Position numbers and translations under genes: made by a program. A model generated the notes under the pieces. The model searched no databases. It was not told the DNA's origin and saw nothing but the letters and a program-made list of their open reading frames with translations. This document shows positions 41,550-49,804 of a stretch of DNA of 64,000 bases, piece by piece. The number at the start of each line of letters is the position of its first letter. The first letter of the stretch is position 1. The stretch is from an uncultured Anaeromusa sp. (lineage in GTDB: Bacteria > Bacillota > Negativicutes > Anaeromusales > Anaeromusaceae): NCBI RefSeq assembly GCF_963668665.1, contig NZ_OY764902.1, positions 2,111,501 through 2,175,500 of the forward strand, written 5' to 3'.

Positions 41550-42551
41550 GTGTTAATTATCAGGCAGGCGATTTTGCATATTTTAGATGTGAACTCCGGA
41601 GTGACGGTCTTCTCCGAGCGGGAATTGGATGTACAGAGTGAAAGTGTGATTTCGTTTTTGACGAAGCATTTGGAAAAGTCTCATCAAGATCAGAATGCGA
41701 AGAACGGCGTGTTTTTACCGGAGAGTCCTTGCCAGAGGCTGGTAGAGGATTATTTGGCGCAGCGCACAGGGTTTATTGATTTTTCCATGTCTATGGCAGA
41801 GCGGCTCCATGCGGCTATGTCGGAAGAAGATGAGTGGGAGTCTGCTGATTTAATTGTATGTGATGTTGCAATCGATGAACGGCGATATGTGGTTTTGTTG
41901 AAATGTAATAATAGGGTGGGTTTTACCCACCAGGTGGTGCAGGAAGACGATAAAATAAAGAACGAGATTATCAATCACTATGCTATTTTGCCGGGGTTGT
42001 CCCAAAAACTCGATGAATACGCCTTCATTGATACGTCTTCGTTTGCCGTGCGCTTTGTCGATAAAAAGCGTCTGGTGAACGGCGAAGAGGCCTATATTCT
42101 GCCGGAAAAAGTGCTGTTATGCACCAGCAATACTTCGCCGCAGCGGACGATGAAACTGGTCAACACCATTGCCAAAAAAGTGGCGGAAAACCATGGGGAA
42201 AGCGCTGTGGCGGCGGTAACTAAAGCCAAAACGTTGATGGTGGAGCATACGGAAAGTTCAGAGTATCTGGACCCAGTGCAAGTGGGGAGAGAAGTGTTTC
42301 GGTCCTCTCCGCTGATGCAGCAGGAGTATTTGGAAGAAGTCCATAAAGCCGGCATTAGCGAAGCGGTGCGTATTGACCGGGAATTTTGCGCTAAAAAAGG
42401 ACGGCAGCACAAGATTAAGACCGATACAGGCATTGAGATTTCTTTTCCTGTGGACTATTTTGAGAACAAAGAGTACATGGAGTTTATAAACAATCCGGAT
42501 GGGACGATTTCGATTGCCTTAAAAAATATCGGTAAAATTATTAATCGTTGA
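41550..42551 (+). CDS. Nucleoid-associated protein (NdpA/YejK family)
   Basis: A 333-residue protein from the GTG at 41550 (AGGTGAG upstream); a GTG nine bases earlier is closer to the site. The family start LIIRQAILHILDVNSGVTVFS, the middle KCNNRVGFTHQVV and the C-terminal TDTGIEISFPVDYFENKEYM match nucleoid-associated NdpA proteins, which bind DNA and nucleoid but have no firmly known function. A TATAATCTATAGA stretch about 40 bases upstream is the probable -10. It is tail-to-tail with the AsmA-like gene. Confidence 0.9.
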   Translation: MLIIRQAILHILDVNSGVTVFSERELDVQSESVISFLTKHLEKSHQDQNAKNGVFLPESPCQRLVEDYLAQRTGFIDFSMSMAERLHAAMSEEDEWESADLIVCDVAIDERRYVVLLKCNNRVGFTHQVVQEDDKIKNEIINHYAILPGLSQKLDEYAFIDTSSFAVRFVDKKRLVNGEEAYILPEKVLLCTSNTSPQRTMKLVNTIAKKVAENHGESAVAAVTKAKTLMVEHTESSEYLDPVQVGREVFRSSPLMQQEYLEEVHKAGISEAVRIDREFCAKKGRQHKIKTDTGIEISFPVDYFENKEYMEFINNPDGTISIALKNIGKIINR

Positions 42552-42588
42552 GTTCCTTTTTTAGGCAAGCAGCTATTGAGGACGGCTG

Positions 42589-44526
42589 TCATCGGAAGAG
42601 TTCTTCGCGCAGTTTGTCTGTAATTGCTTTCTTTACTTTCTCAGTTACTTCTTCTTTGAATGCTTCTTCGCTTGTGGGGAAGTTGCTTTTTCGCAGCTGT
42701 TCCAGTATCTCTTGGTTTAATTGGTCGGGATAAAAAGTTCCCCAATCGGTATGGAGGGTCAGATTGCTGACTTGTGCTTCGGCGGAACCTTCTTTGATGA
42801 AATCGCCAGAAAGCGTTCGAAAGGCTATGCCGTAAGCTTTACCGTTTTGAATGGAAAAGCGGCCTTGGGTGGTGGCGGAATTTCCTTGACCATAGGCTGT
42901 CCCCCGCATCGCTAAAGGACCGGAGACATCTTTGGTTGTTAGACGTGAGCTGTCGAGACCGCTGCCCAATAAGGACAGGGAGTAACTTTCCGCCGTCGTA
43001 TCGACAGGGCCGCTGGCTGAAATGGAGCCGCCGGTCGTGCTGCCATGGGTGGACTGCAAGTGCAGCATTTGCCCTGCGTAAGAGAACGAACCATAGATGT
43101 TTTGGACCGATATGTCACTCAGTAGAAGACTGGCAAGAGAGAACTCGCCGGTTAGGAGCGGCGCTGCTGTTGAACCGGTAAGGGCCGCGTCGATTACCAA
43201 CGGACCGCTGGCAGTCAGGCTTGGTAGGAAGGCGGCGGGGTTTCCGTCTGGCATGTAGATGGCAAGGTCTAGTGCTTTCGTATCATCCATGCCAACCGTT
43301 CCGCTGGCGGCAAGGAAACCGCCAGTTGTGTTGCCATAAGCAGAATGCAAACGCAGCTGTTGTCCGGTATAAGAAAAAGAGGCTTTAATGTTGTTGATGA
43401 TTGCGTTGCCGCAGCGAAGGCTGCCGAGGGTGAAATCGCCAGTTAGCACAGGGGCGAGGGCTGAGCCGCTAAGGCTGGCTTGCATCGCAAAAGGACCGCT
43501 GACGTTTAGGCTGGGCAGTAGTGCGGCGGGGTCGCCAGCCGGCATCTGGAGCGTAAAATCCAGTTCTTTTTCATTCGGTATTGTGGATAGGCTTCCGGTG
43601 GCGGTGACAGGTTGTTCGTGGTATAGCGTATGGATGTCTTGAAAGTAGATGCGGTTACCTTGTTTGGCAAAGCTGGCGCTGCATTGGGTCAAGTTGACAG
43701 AGCCAGTGAGGGCAACATTCGAGAAGCTTCCCGAAAATTGTTGTAGTTCTATGGCGCCGTCTGGTTTTTTACCAAGCTGTATAAGCAGTTCGTCAAGGAA
43801 GCCTTCGGTTATTTTAATAGAGTCGTCTGAGGAGGTCAGCCCCAGCTTGTTTAGGTCCAGATTTCGCGCAGTTAAAGAGAGTTTCGCCTTATCAAGAGCT
43901 CCCCAGTGGCCAGAGAGCAGGAAGTTGGCCTGGTCTGCAAGTCCGGCAACGGAAAGTTCGCATAGATCACTTTGCTGAAAATCGAGTTGGCCGTGGAGTT
44001 GTTCGACAGTTTTGTTGAAAAAATTTGTTTTTATATGTGCCGTGCCATCTCTCATTTCTACAAGCGCGGCAAACTGACTTTCTTCGGCTGCCTTGGGTTT
44101 GAGCAAGCCGTTCCAGTTTAAACTTTCTTGAGCATAGCTGAGCCATATTTCTGGTCTTTCTATGGTTACGCTGGTAATCAAATGGGGACCGAGCTGCCTA
44201 TTCAAGAGATCGAGCCACTCATAGCGTAGTTGTATCCGTTCAATTGTAGCCAATTGTTCACCAGCGGCGTTTAGAATCTGCACGTTTTTAGCTTCGATGA
44301 CACCGAGGATGGTTAAGTCAATGGCAGCTACGACAATCTGACCGTTTACAGCTGCATTGGCTTGGGCAAGGAGAGATTCGTTTGCTTCTTGCTGAATTTT
44401 ATCGGCAACAGACTGAACCCAGAAGGAGCCTAGCAGTAAAAGTACGGCGGCTAGGATCAAAAACGCTTTTTTCTTGCTCCAACGGCTTTGTGTTTTTTGT
44501 AGCGGAGTTTCATTTTGCTGGATCAT
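42589..44526 (-). CDS. AsmA/TamB-like envelope protein
   Basis: Starting at the ATG at 44526 (GGGAGG upstream), 645 residues. A signal anchor near residues 20-40 (AFLILAAVLLLLGSFWVQSV) is followed by long beta-rich extracytoplasmic repeats. Two about 110-residue units are clearly alike (PAALLPSLNVSGPFAMQASL and PAAFLPSLTASGPLVIDAAL; FSYTGQQLRLHSAYGNTTGG and FSYAGQMLHLQSTHGSTTGG). This is typical of AsmA/TamB/YhdP proteins that bridge inner and outer membrane for lipid transport or outer-membrane assembly. Its presence supports a diderm host. Confidence 0.82.
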   Translation of the reverse strand: MIQQNETPLQKTQSRWSKKKAFLILAAVLLLLGSFWVQSVADKIQQEANESLLAQANAAVNGQIVVAAIDLTILGVIEAKNVQILNAAGEQLATIERIQLRYEWLDLLNRQLGPHLITSVTIERPEIWLSYAQESLNWNGLLKPKAAEESQFAALVEMRDGTAHIKTNFFNKTVEQLHGQLDFQQSDLCELSVAGLADQANFLLSGHWGALDKAKLSLTARNLDLNKLGLTSSDDSIKITEGFLDELLIQLGKKPDGAIELQQFSGSFSNVALTGSVNLTQCSASFAKQGNRIYFQDIHTLYHEQPVTATGSLSTIPNEKELDFTLQMPAGDPAALLPSLNVSGPFAMQASLSGSALAPVLTGDFTLGSLRCGNAIINNIKASFSYTGQQLRLHSAYGNTTGGFLAASGTVGMDDTKALDLAIYMPDGNPAAFLPSLTASGPLVIDAALTGSTAAPLLTGEFSLASLLLSDISVQNIYGSFSYAGQMLHLQSTHGSTTGGSISASGPVDTTAESYSLSLLGSGLDSSRLTTKDVSGPLAMRGTAYGQGNSATTQGRFSIQNGKAYGIAFRTLSGDFIKEGSAEAQVSNLTLHTDWGTFYPDQLNQEILEQLRKSNFPTSEEAFKEEVTEKVKKAITDKLREELFR

Positions 44527-44801
44527 GGGGTAGTCACCTCCCGGTTTTACGCTGCTTGGCAAGAAAGGAGTCGGATCCTGGGAATATATGTATATGTCTT
44601 CTCGCTAGAATCACGTTTCCCCTGTGCGTTTGACTGTTAATTATACGTTTAACCAGTAAAATTTATAGTATTGGGAATGAGAAGAGGTCGTTGCCATATT
44701 TTGAGAAATGGCAGCGGCTTTGATTTCTTTAGGCAGGAGATTAACAGATGAAGAAAGAAAATTCAAAATAAATAACTACATAGTTGCGAAGGAGGGAGAT
44801 A

Positions 44802-46055
44802 ATGAGAATTCTGCTTACCAATACAGGCCCCTGGGGTACTGGCAGCGGCACGGTAGCGGACGGCGTGATGCAGGAACTCATGCGTCTAGGGCATGAGGTT
44901 ATGGCTTTTTTCCCTGATATTGGTTGGCCTGGCGTTGATAATGACAAGTACTACTTGCATCCGGAGCGCTATCGGATTGCGCCGTTTCCGGCCACCTACG
45001 CCGGCGTGGAGCTGTATACCTTTCCGCTCATTATTCCGGACCCTAATCCGCGCAACTATCATGACGCCTGGACTTTCAAAAGGTTGAGCCGCGCGCAATT
45101 GCGGGCGTATTTCGGGTATATGAAGCAGGAAATGAAACGTCTGCTGGATGAATTTCGGCCGGATATAGTGGAGTGTCAGCATATATGGGCTTTAGATCGA
45201 GTGGTGCATGAACTTGGCTATCCCTATATTGCGGTCGCTCATCATAGTGATCAACTTGGTTTTATCTATGACGAGCGGATGCGCGGGCTTGTTTTGGAGT
45301 CGGCGGGTAAAGCCGGCTACATTTTTGCGATTTCCGAGTATGTGAAAGAAGAAGTGCTGCGCTTGTATGGTCTGACGCCAGAGAGGGTCGTTACGATTCC
45401 CAACGGCTACAATCAGCAGCTTTTCCAGCCGTTGCGTCTGAATCGGCATCAGGTATTGGAACGTTTGGGTCTAGCTCACCTGGAGGCGTTGCCGTTGATT
45501 ACCTTTTGCGGCAAAGTGTCAAAAACAAAAGGGATCGACGTATTGCTCCAGGCCAACCGCATCATTCAGCGGCAGCAACCGGCGGCCTTGTTGATTTTAG
45601 GGAGCGGTGATTTGAAGCAAATTTGTCGGGAAATTTCCGGTCCTTATTCCTTAGAGAACGTAATTTATTTAGGCCATTGCCCACAGGAAGAATTGGCGTT
45701 GCTGCACAACCTGGCAGTCTTGAGCGTGCTGCCCTCGCGAACAGAGGGGTTTGGCATTGCCGCCTTAGAGGCTATGGGCTGCGGTAAGCCTATTGTAGCA
45801 ACCCGCGTCGGCGGTTTGGCTGACTTTGCGGTAGGCGGATTGGTTGAGCCAGAGGATGCCCCAGGTTTGGCGGAACAAATTTTAAGGGTATTGCGGATGA
45901 ATGCTAGAGACTATAATTTGTTATGCGACGAAGCGTTAAACGTAGCGCATCGGTATTCCTGGCAGATGCTAGTGGACCGTAGGATGAGTTATTATGAAAC
46001 ACTTATTGAAAAAAATAAGAAAAAGAAAGGCCAGAATCGTTTTCGAAACAGTTGA
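44802..46055 (+). CDS. Glycosyltransferase family 4
   Basis: A 417-residue GT-B protein from the ATG at 44802 (GGAGGGAG upstream). The N-terminal acceptor domain begins MRILLTNTGPWGTGSGTVAD. The C-terminal donor domain carries ITFCGKVSKTKGIDVLLQA and the EX7E region PSRTEGFGIAALEAMGCGKPIVATRVGG, so a retaining sugar transfer is expected. It resembles cell-surface glycan enzymes. It is divergent from the AsmA-like gene, and no other glycan gene adjoins it, although manC and manB lie 15 kb away. Donor and acceptor unknown. Confidence 0.92.
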   Translation: MRILLTNTGPWGTGSGTVADGVMQELMRLGHEVMAFFPDIGWPGVDNDKYYLHPERYRIAPFPATYAGVELYTFPLIIPDPNPRNYHDAWTFKRLSRAQLRAYFGYMKQEMKRLLDEFRPDIVECQHIWALDRVVHELGYPYIAVAHHSDQLGFIYDERMRGLVLESAGKAGYIFAISEYVKEEVLRLYGLTPERVVTIPNGYNQQLFQPLRLNRHQVLERLGLAHLEALPLITFCGKVSKTKGIDVLLQANRIIQRQQPAALLILGSGDLKQICREISGPYSLENVIYLGHCPQEELALLHNLAVLSVLPSRTEGFGIAALEAMGCGKPIVATRVGGLADFAVGGLVEPEDAPGLAEQILRVLRMNARDYNLLCDEALNVAHRYSWQMLVDRRMSYYETLIEKNKKKKGQNRFRNS

Positions 46056-46060
46056 ATTTT

Positions 46061-46069
46061 TGCTATAAT
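46061..46069 (+). promoter_or_regulatory. Extended -10 promoter
   Basis: TGCTATAAT, a perfect -10 with a TGN extension, 18 bases before the small open frame at 46087. It shares TATAATCTATAGA with the probable promoter near 41510. Confidence 0.55.
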
Positions 46070-46086
46070 CTATAGAGGTGGAAGAA

Positions 46087-46203
46087 ATGGGTCGCAAGAC
46101 CTGCAAAGGCGAGACTTTTGCAGAGGGAGAACTACTGTTGTTAAAAATTTTGCCGGAGCAGGAAGCTGGCGTGTTGAGTAGCTGGTTTGCGGTAGCAGCA
46201 TGA
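46087..46203 (+). CDS. Tiny open frame (38 residues) with strong RNA hairpins
   Basis: ATG with AGGTGG upstream opens a 38-codon frame, MGRKTCKGETFAEGELLLLK.., ending 18 bases before the HD-GYP-like gene. The same DNA forms two tight hairpins, GGTC-GCAA-GACC (GNRA loop) and TGCAAAGG-CGAGA-CTTTTGCA. The transcript may therefore be a regulatory leader rather than a coding region, or both. No family recognised. Confidence 0.35.
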   Translation: MGRKTCKGETFAEGELLLLKILPEQEAGVLSSWFAVAA

Positions 46204-46221
46204 TTTTTGGAGGAGGCACTT

Positions 46222-47292
46222 GTGACGATAAGAAAGAAAAAGCGTCTTTCCTTGGAGGCAATACATGAAGGCATGATTGTAGCAGAACCCGTCTTTTTTG
46301 AAGAAGACCGTCCTGTGTTTTTTAGTGAGGGAAGTATCGTTACGGCTCGCTTAATTCGGTGGCTCAAACGCGCGGGACAGATGGAGTTGAGCGTATATGT
46401 TGAAGAACAGCCGGCCATGCCCAAGGAAGCGGCGGGGCGTACGTACCAACTGTTGCTGGGCGGGATGCAGGATATTTTTCAGTCTTTGCGCAAAGGAGCG
46501 GCATTGCAGGATGGCCAGGTAAAACAACTGGCGGAGAAAGCGTTGGCAGCCGTGCACCAGCCGGATATATTTCATGTGCTGAATATAGCGGGGCAATATG
46601 ACGAGGATTTGATTGTTCATAGTTTGCATGTAGGGATGCTGTCAGGACTTTTAGCGCTCTGGAGCAAATTTGACGCAGAGCGGGTCAAGGCGGCGTTGAT
46701 GGCGGGGTTGCTTCATGATATAGGCAAAATCCGGGTTCCAGAGCGTATTTTGAAAAAACAGGACCCCTTGCTGCCGCATGAACTATCGGTATTTAAGGGC
46801 TATCCGTTTTACAGCTTTCAGATGCTGCAAGGGAACGATTTACCGGAGAAGGTATTAGAAGGAGTGCTGTATCATCGGGAACGTCTGGATGGCAGCGGCT
46901 ACCCGGAACGTCGCGAAGGCAGCGATATTCCCATGGAGGCGCAAATTGTCGCGGTAGTGGATGAGTACGTTACCCTGTGTTCAAGAACAGGGAATGGGGC
47001 TGTTTTAGCGGCATTAGCGATGATTTTAGAAGAGATGCACATCCGTTTGAATCCGGTCTTGTGCTTGACGTTAGTGGAGCGGCTGAAAGAAATGTTAATT
47101 GGTGCTGACGTGACCTTAGGCGATGACCGCAACGGAAATATTATTCAGTTTTCCAAGTTGTTGACCTTGCGTCCTTTGATAAAATTGGCGGGAAGCGATG
47201 AATACATTGATTTGGAAGTAGAATCGCAGTTGGAGTTCTCTTTGACTGGCGATGTGGCCCGGTTTTGGACGAATCAAGAAAAAAATAGCTAA
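46222..47292 (+). CDS. HD-GYP-like domain protein with altered metal site
   Basis: A 356-residue protein from the GTG at 46222 (GGAGGAGG upstream). An N-terminal regulatory region (residues 1-100) precedes an HD domain with HSLHVGMLSG and HDIGKIRVPERIL, then YHRERLDGSGYPERREG. The GYP loop is present, but two histidines normally found in c-di-GMP phosphodiesterases are changed: KGYP replaces the usual KxHP, and YHRE replaces HHE. It may have altered activity or bind c-di-GMP without cleavage. It is likely in one transcript with the upstream tiny frame. Confidence 0.87.
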   Translation: MTIRKKKRLSLEAIHEGMIVAEPVFFEEDRPVFFSEGSIVTARLIRWLKRAGQMELSVYVEEQPAMPKEAAGRTYQLLLGGMQDIFQSLRKGAALQDGQVKQLAEKALAAVHQPDIFHVLNIAGQYDEDLIVHSLHVGMLSGLLALWSKFDAERVKAALMAGLLHDIGKIRVPERILKKQDPLLPHELSVFKGYPFYSFQMLQGNDLPEKVLEGVLYHRERLDGSGYPERREGSDIPMEAQIVAVVDEYVTLCSRTGNGAVLAALAMILEEMHIRLNPVLCLTLVERLKEMLIGADVTLGDDRNGNIIQFSKLLTLRPLIKLAGSDEYIDLEVESQLEFSLTGDVARFWTNQEKNS

Positions 47293-47410
47293 TATGTGAG
47301 GAAAAAGGAGCTCGTCTGTAACTGCTTTTTATGCAGCCGGCAGGAGCTTCTTTGCTTTTTCGGGAATAACATAATAGAATATTTATCAAAACAGAAGCGA
47401 GGGTTAGCGT

Positions 47411-48442
47411 GTGTATAGTTTTAAAAATGATTACAGTGAAGGGGCGCATCCACGGTTGTTGGAAGCCTTAGGAACTTGCAATTTTGAGCAGGCCGAAGGA
47501 TATGGCTTGGACCTTCATACACAAGCGGCGGTGGCGGTACTGAAGGAGAAGCTGCAGAATGACGAAGTACAGATTCATTTCCTGTCAGGAGGAACGCAGA
47601 CCAATCTGACAGCCTTGGCCGCTTTTTTACGGCCCCATGAGGCGGCCGTGGCGGCCCAAAGCGGCCATATATTTGTGCATGAAACAGGAGCGATTGAAGC
47701 TACAGGCCATAAGGTGCTGAGCGTGTCGTCGCCGGGCGGAAAAGTGAGTCCAGCGGCTGTGGAGGCCATGGTTTTATCCCATGGAGACGAGCACATGGTC
47801 AAGCCCCGTTTGCTGTATCTTTCACAGCCTACGGAAATCGGAACCTTGTATTCGGCCTCGGAGCTGCAGGAATTAAAGAAGCTTTGCGAACGTTTGGACT
47901 TATATTTATATGTAGATGGCGCCAGGCTGGGTTCCGCTCTTTGCGCGCCGGGAAACGATGTGGATTTGCCGGTGCTTTGCCGCTTAACGGACGCGTTTTA
48001 TATCGGCGGTACGAAAAACGGCGCTTTGTTGGGAGAAGCCTTGGTTCTTGTCAAAGAAGAACTTAAGAAGGATTTTCGTTACCAGATGAAACAGAAAGGC
48101 GCTCTTTTGGCCAAAGGGCAAGTGCTGGGCGTGCAATTTCAAGAATTGTTCCGGGATGGCTTGTACTTTGAACTGGCGCAAAGGGCGAATACGCTGGCTG
48201 CGCGGCTGCGTCAAGCTGTTGCGGAAGCTGGCTATTCACTGTTAGCGCCAACGGTGACCAATCAAGTGTTTCCAATTTTGCCCAACAGTGTAATTGCCAA
48301 GCTGGAAGAAGAATTTTCCTTTTATGTTTGGGAAGCGGTGGATGCAAGTCATTCCGCCATTCGCCTTGTGACCTCCTGGGCGACTGACGAAGCGGCGGTG
48401 GATGCTTTTGCGACAGCCTTAAAAGCGGGCGCCAGCCGATGA
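47411..48442 (+). CDS. ltaE: Low-specificity L-threonine aldolase-type PLP enzyme
   Basis: A 343-residue fold-type I PLP enzyme. The substrate loop FKNDYSEGAHPRLLEAL is at the N-terminus. The cofactor-binding lysine is in FYIGGTKNGALLGEALV, and the aspartate/arginine site is LYVDGARLGSAL. The family cleaves threonine or allo-threonine to glycine and acetaldehyde. The start is GTG at 47411, with GAGG 8 bases upstream. The next gene overlaps its stop by four bases. Confidence 0.93.
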   Translation: MYSFKNDYSEGAHPRLLEALGTCNFEQAEGYGLDLHTQAAVAVLKEKLQNDEVQIHFLSGGTQTNLTALAAFLRPHEAAVAAQSGHIFVHETGAIEATGHKVLSVSSPGGKVSPAAVEAMVLSHGDEHMVKPRLLYLSQPTEIGTLYSASELQELKKLCERLDLYLYVDGARLGSALCAPGNDVDLPVLCRLTDAFYIGGTKNGALLGEALVLVKEELKKDFRYQMKQKGALLAKGQVLGVQFQELFRDGLYFELAQRANTLAARLRQAVAEAGYSLLAPTVTNQVFPILPNSVIAKLEEEFSFYVWEAVDASHSAIRLVTSWATDEAAVDAFATALKAGASR

Positions 48443-48681
48443 AGCAAGCTGTAATTGCGCTAACGCCGGAAACTAAAAAATTGCTCTTGGCGAACTTGCA
48501 GAGCTATTATGGCACAGAACGAGAAGAAGAACTCAGTGAGTTCCAAGCAGGCTTGCTGTTAGAGTTTATCTTGTCCGATATCGGCGTTTATATTTACAAT
48601 CAAGCGATTGCCGATGCCCAGAAGTTGATGCAGCAAAAAACAGATGAGTTGTTCACTTTGGAAAAAAGAATCAAGATGTAA
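48439..48681 (+). CDS. DUF2164-type small protein
   Basis: An 80-residue helical protein. LQSYYGTEREEELSEFQAGL and FILSDIGVYIYNQAIADAQK are typical of the DUF2164 family, which has no known function. The ATG overlaps the aldolase stop (ATGA), so it is translated with it. No signal or membrane segment. Confidence 0.88.
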   Translation: MKQAVIALTPETKKLLLANLQSYYGTEREEELSEFQAGLLLEFILSDIGVYIYNQAIADAQKLMQQKTDELFTLEKRIKM

Positions 48682-48724
48682 GGCGACATGGCGTTGCTGA
48701 GAAAAATAAACAGGAGGGATAGTT

Positions 48725-49246
48725 TTGCGAAAAATAATTTTATGTATGGCTCTATGGACAATGACTTTGCTGGGAGGCGTGGCCCAGGCGCAGGAACTGT
48801 CAGACAACCCGATCGATCAAGCTTTTGCGGCAGATTTAAATACCGGACGGTCGACGTATGAGCTGAATTATGTGACGAGCGAGTATTGCAAGGCGTGGAA
48901 GGCGGAACTAGAGCATGCCGGGGGCATTATTAAAGGGCGATATGTCTTTGATGCTGATAAAGAGAAGATAGATGCCTATGTAGCGGCAGTGCAGCAATTG
49001 AGCAAGGTTGCCGGAGACGTAGAACGTTTAAATTGGTCGGATACGACGATGGAGCCAGCTGGCCGTCATGTGGGAACCGGTGCGACCAGTGCCGGCTTGC
49101 TCGCTCAGGCGCGGACTTATAAAGAAGCGACGCTGTTTTTGATTCAAACCTATGGCGGCAACAATCCCGAAGAAAAAGCGGTCTATCAGTATCTTTATGC
49201 AGGACAAGGAATTGACTGGGCTGCAGTAAGGAAAGCGGCTCAATAA
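48725..49246 (+). CDS. Exported protein of unknown function
   Basis: A 173-residue frame starting with TTG at 48725 behind AGGAGGG. The signal peptide is RKIILCMALWTMTLLGGVAQAQE, cut after AQA. The mature part is soluble and helical (STYELNYVTSEYCKAWKAEL; NPEEKAVYQYLYAGQGIDWA). No family recognised. The next gene, 26 bases downstream, also encodes a small exported protein, so the two may act together outside the membrane. Confidence 0.78.
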   Translation: MRKIILCMALWTMTLLGGVAQAQELSDNPIDQAFAADLNTGRSTYELNYVTSEYCKAWKAELEHAGGIIKGRYVFDADKEKIDAYVAAVQQLSKVAGDVERLNWSDTTMEPAGRHVGTGATSAGLLAQARTYKEATLFLIQTYGGNNPEEKAVYQYLYAGQGIDWAAVRKAAQ

Positions 49247-49272
49247 AGGAATACAGGAAGAGGGATCTGTGA

Positions 49273-49659
49273 ATGAAGAAAAGCATATGGGCGTTGTGCC
49301 TTTGCTTGCTGGCGTTGACTATGTGCGGCGGCATCGCATCAGCGAAGCAGCCGTTGAGTTGGCAAACTACAATTATTGATGAAGATCGGGGCTCTTTGTA
49401 TATTCGAGGTTATTTCAGCAACAGCCCTGCCGGTAAGACGGTGGATCGAATTGAGTGGTTTCAGCCTAATCTAGTGCTTTTTTGCCAAGATGGTTCCAAA
49501 GTGTCTGTTCATGCCAAAGACATGCGTGCGCAGGCTTGTTATATTCCGCCGGGAGGAACGCAGGAAATGCTTTTTGTAGTGCCTGCACCGGTAAAATCGT
49601 GGAAAAGCTGGACCATGAACGCTAAATACGGTTACCATCGTCAAGGAGATGATGACTAA
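49273..49659 (+). CDS. Small exported protein of unknown function
   Basis: A 128-residue frame with signal peptide KSIWALCLCLLALTMCGGIASAK. The mature part is beta-rich (GSLYIRGYFSNSPAGKTVDR, then PPGGTQEMLFVVPAP), compatible with a compact beta-sandwich domain. It shares an operon with the upstream exported protein. No family recognised. A terminator-like hairpin follows. Confidence 0.78.
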   Translation: MKKSIWALCLCLLALTMCGGIASAKQPLSWQTTIIDEDRGSLYIRGYFSNSPAGKTVDRIEWFQPNLVLFCQDGSKVSVHAKDMRAQACYIPPGGTQEMLFVVPAPVKSWKSWTMNAKYGYHRQGDDD

Positions 49660-49670
49660 GATTTGGTTAA

Positions 49671-49732
49671 AACAGGCAAGATAATCCTATGTTCTTTTGG
49701 TGAGAACGGCAGGTTTTTTTGCCTGTTTTTCT
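49671..49732 (+). terminator. Terminator of the small exported-protein operon
   Basis: AACAGGCAA and TTGCCTGTT pair around an inner GTTCT/AGAAC hairpin, followed by TTTCT. Confidence 0.65.
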
Positions 49733-49804
49733 AATTCTCTTAAAAGGCGTACATGTTGAGGTTGGAAGAAACCGGATAACGACTTAGGAAAAGAGGCGTG
49801 AAAG

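Noticed and set aside
47310..47365. Terminator after the HD-GYP-like gene
   Set aside because: Only an imperfect pairing of GGAGCT.. with ..AGGAGCTTC is possible; not strong enough to list as a feature.
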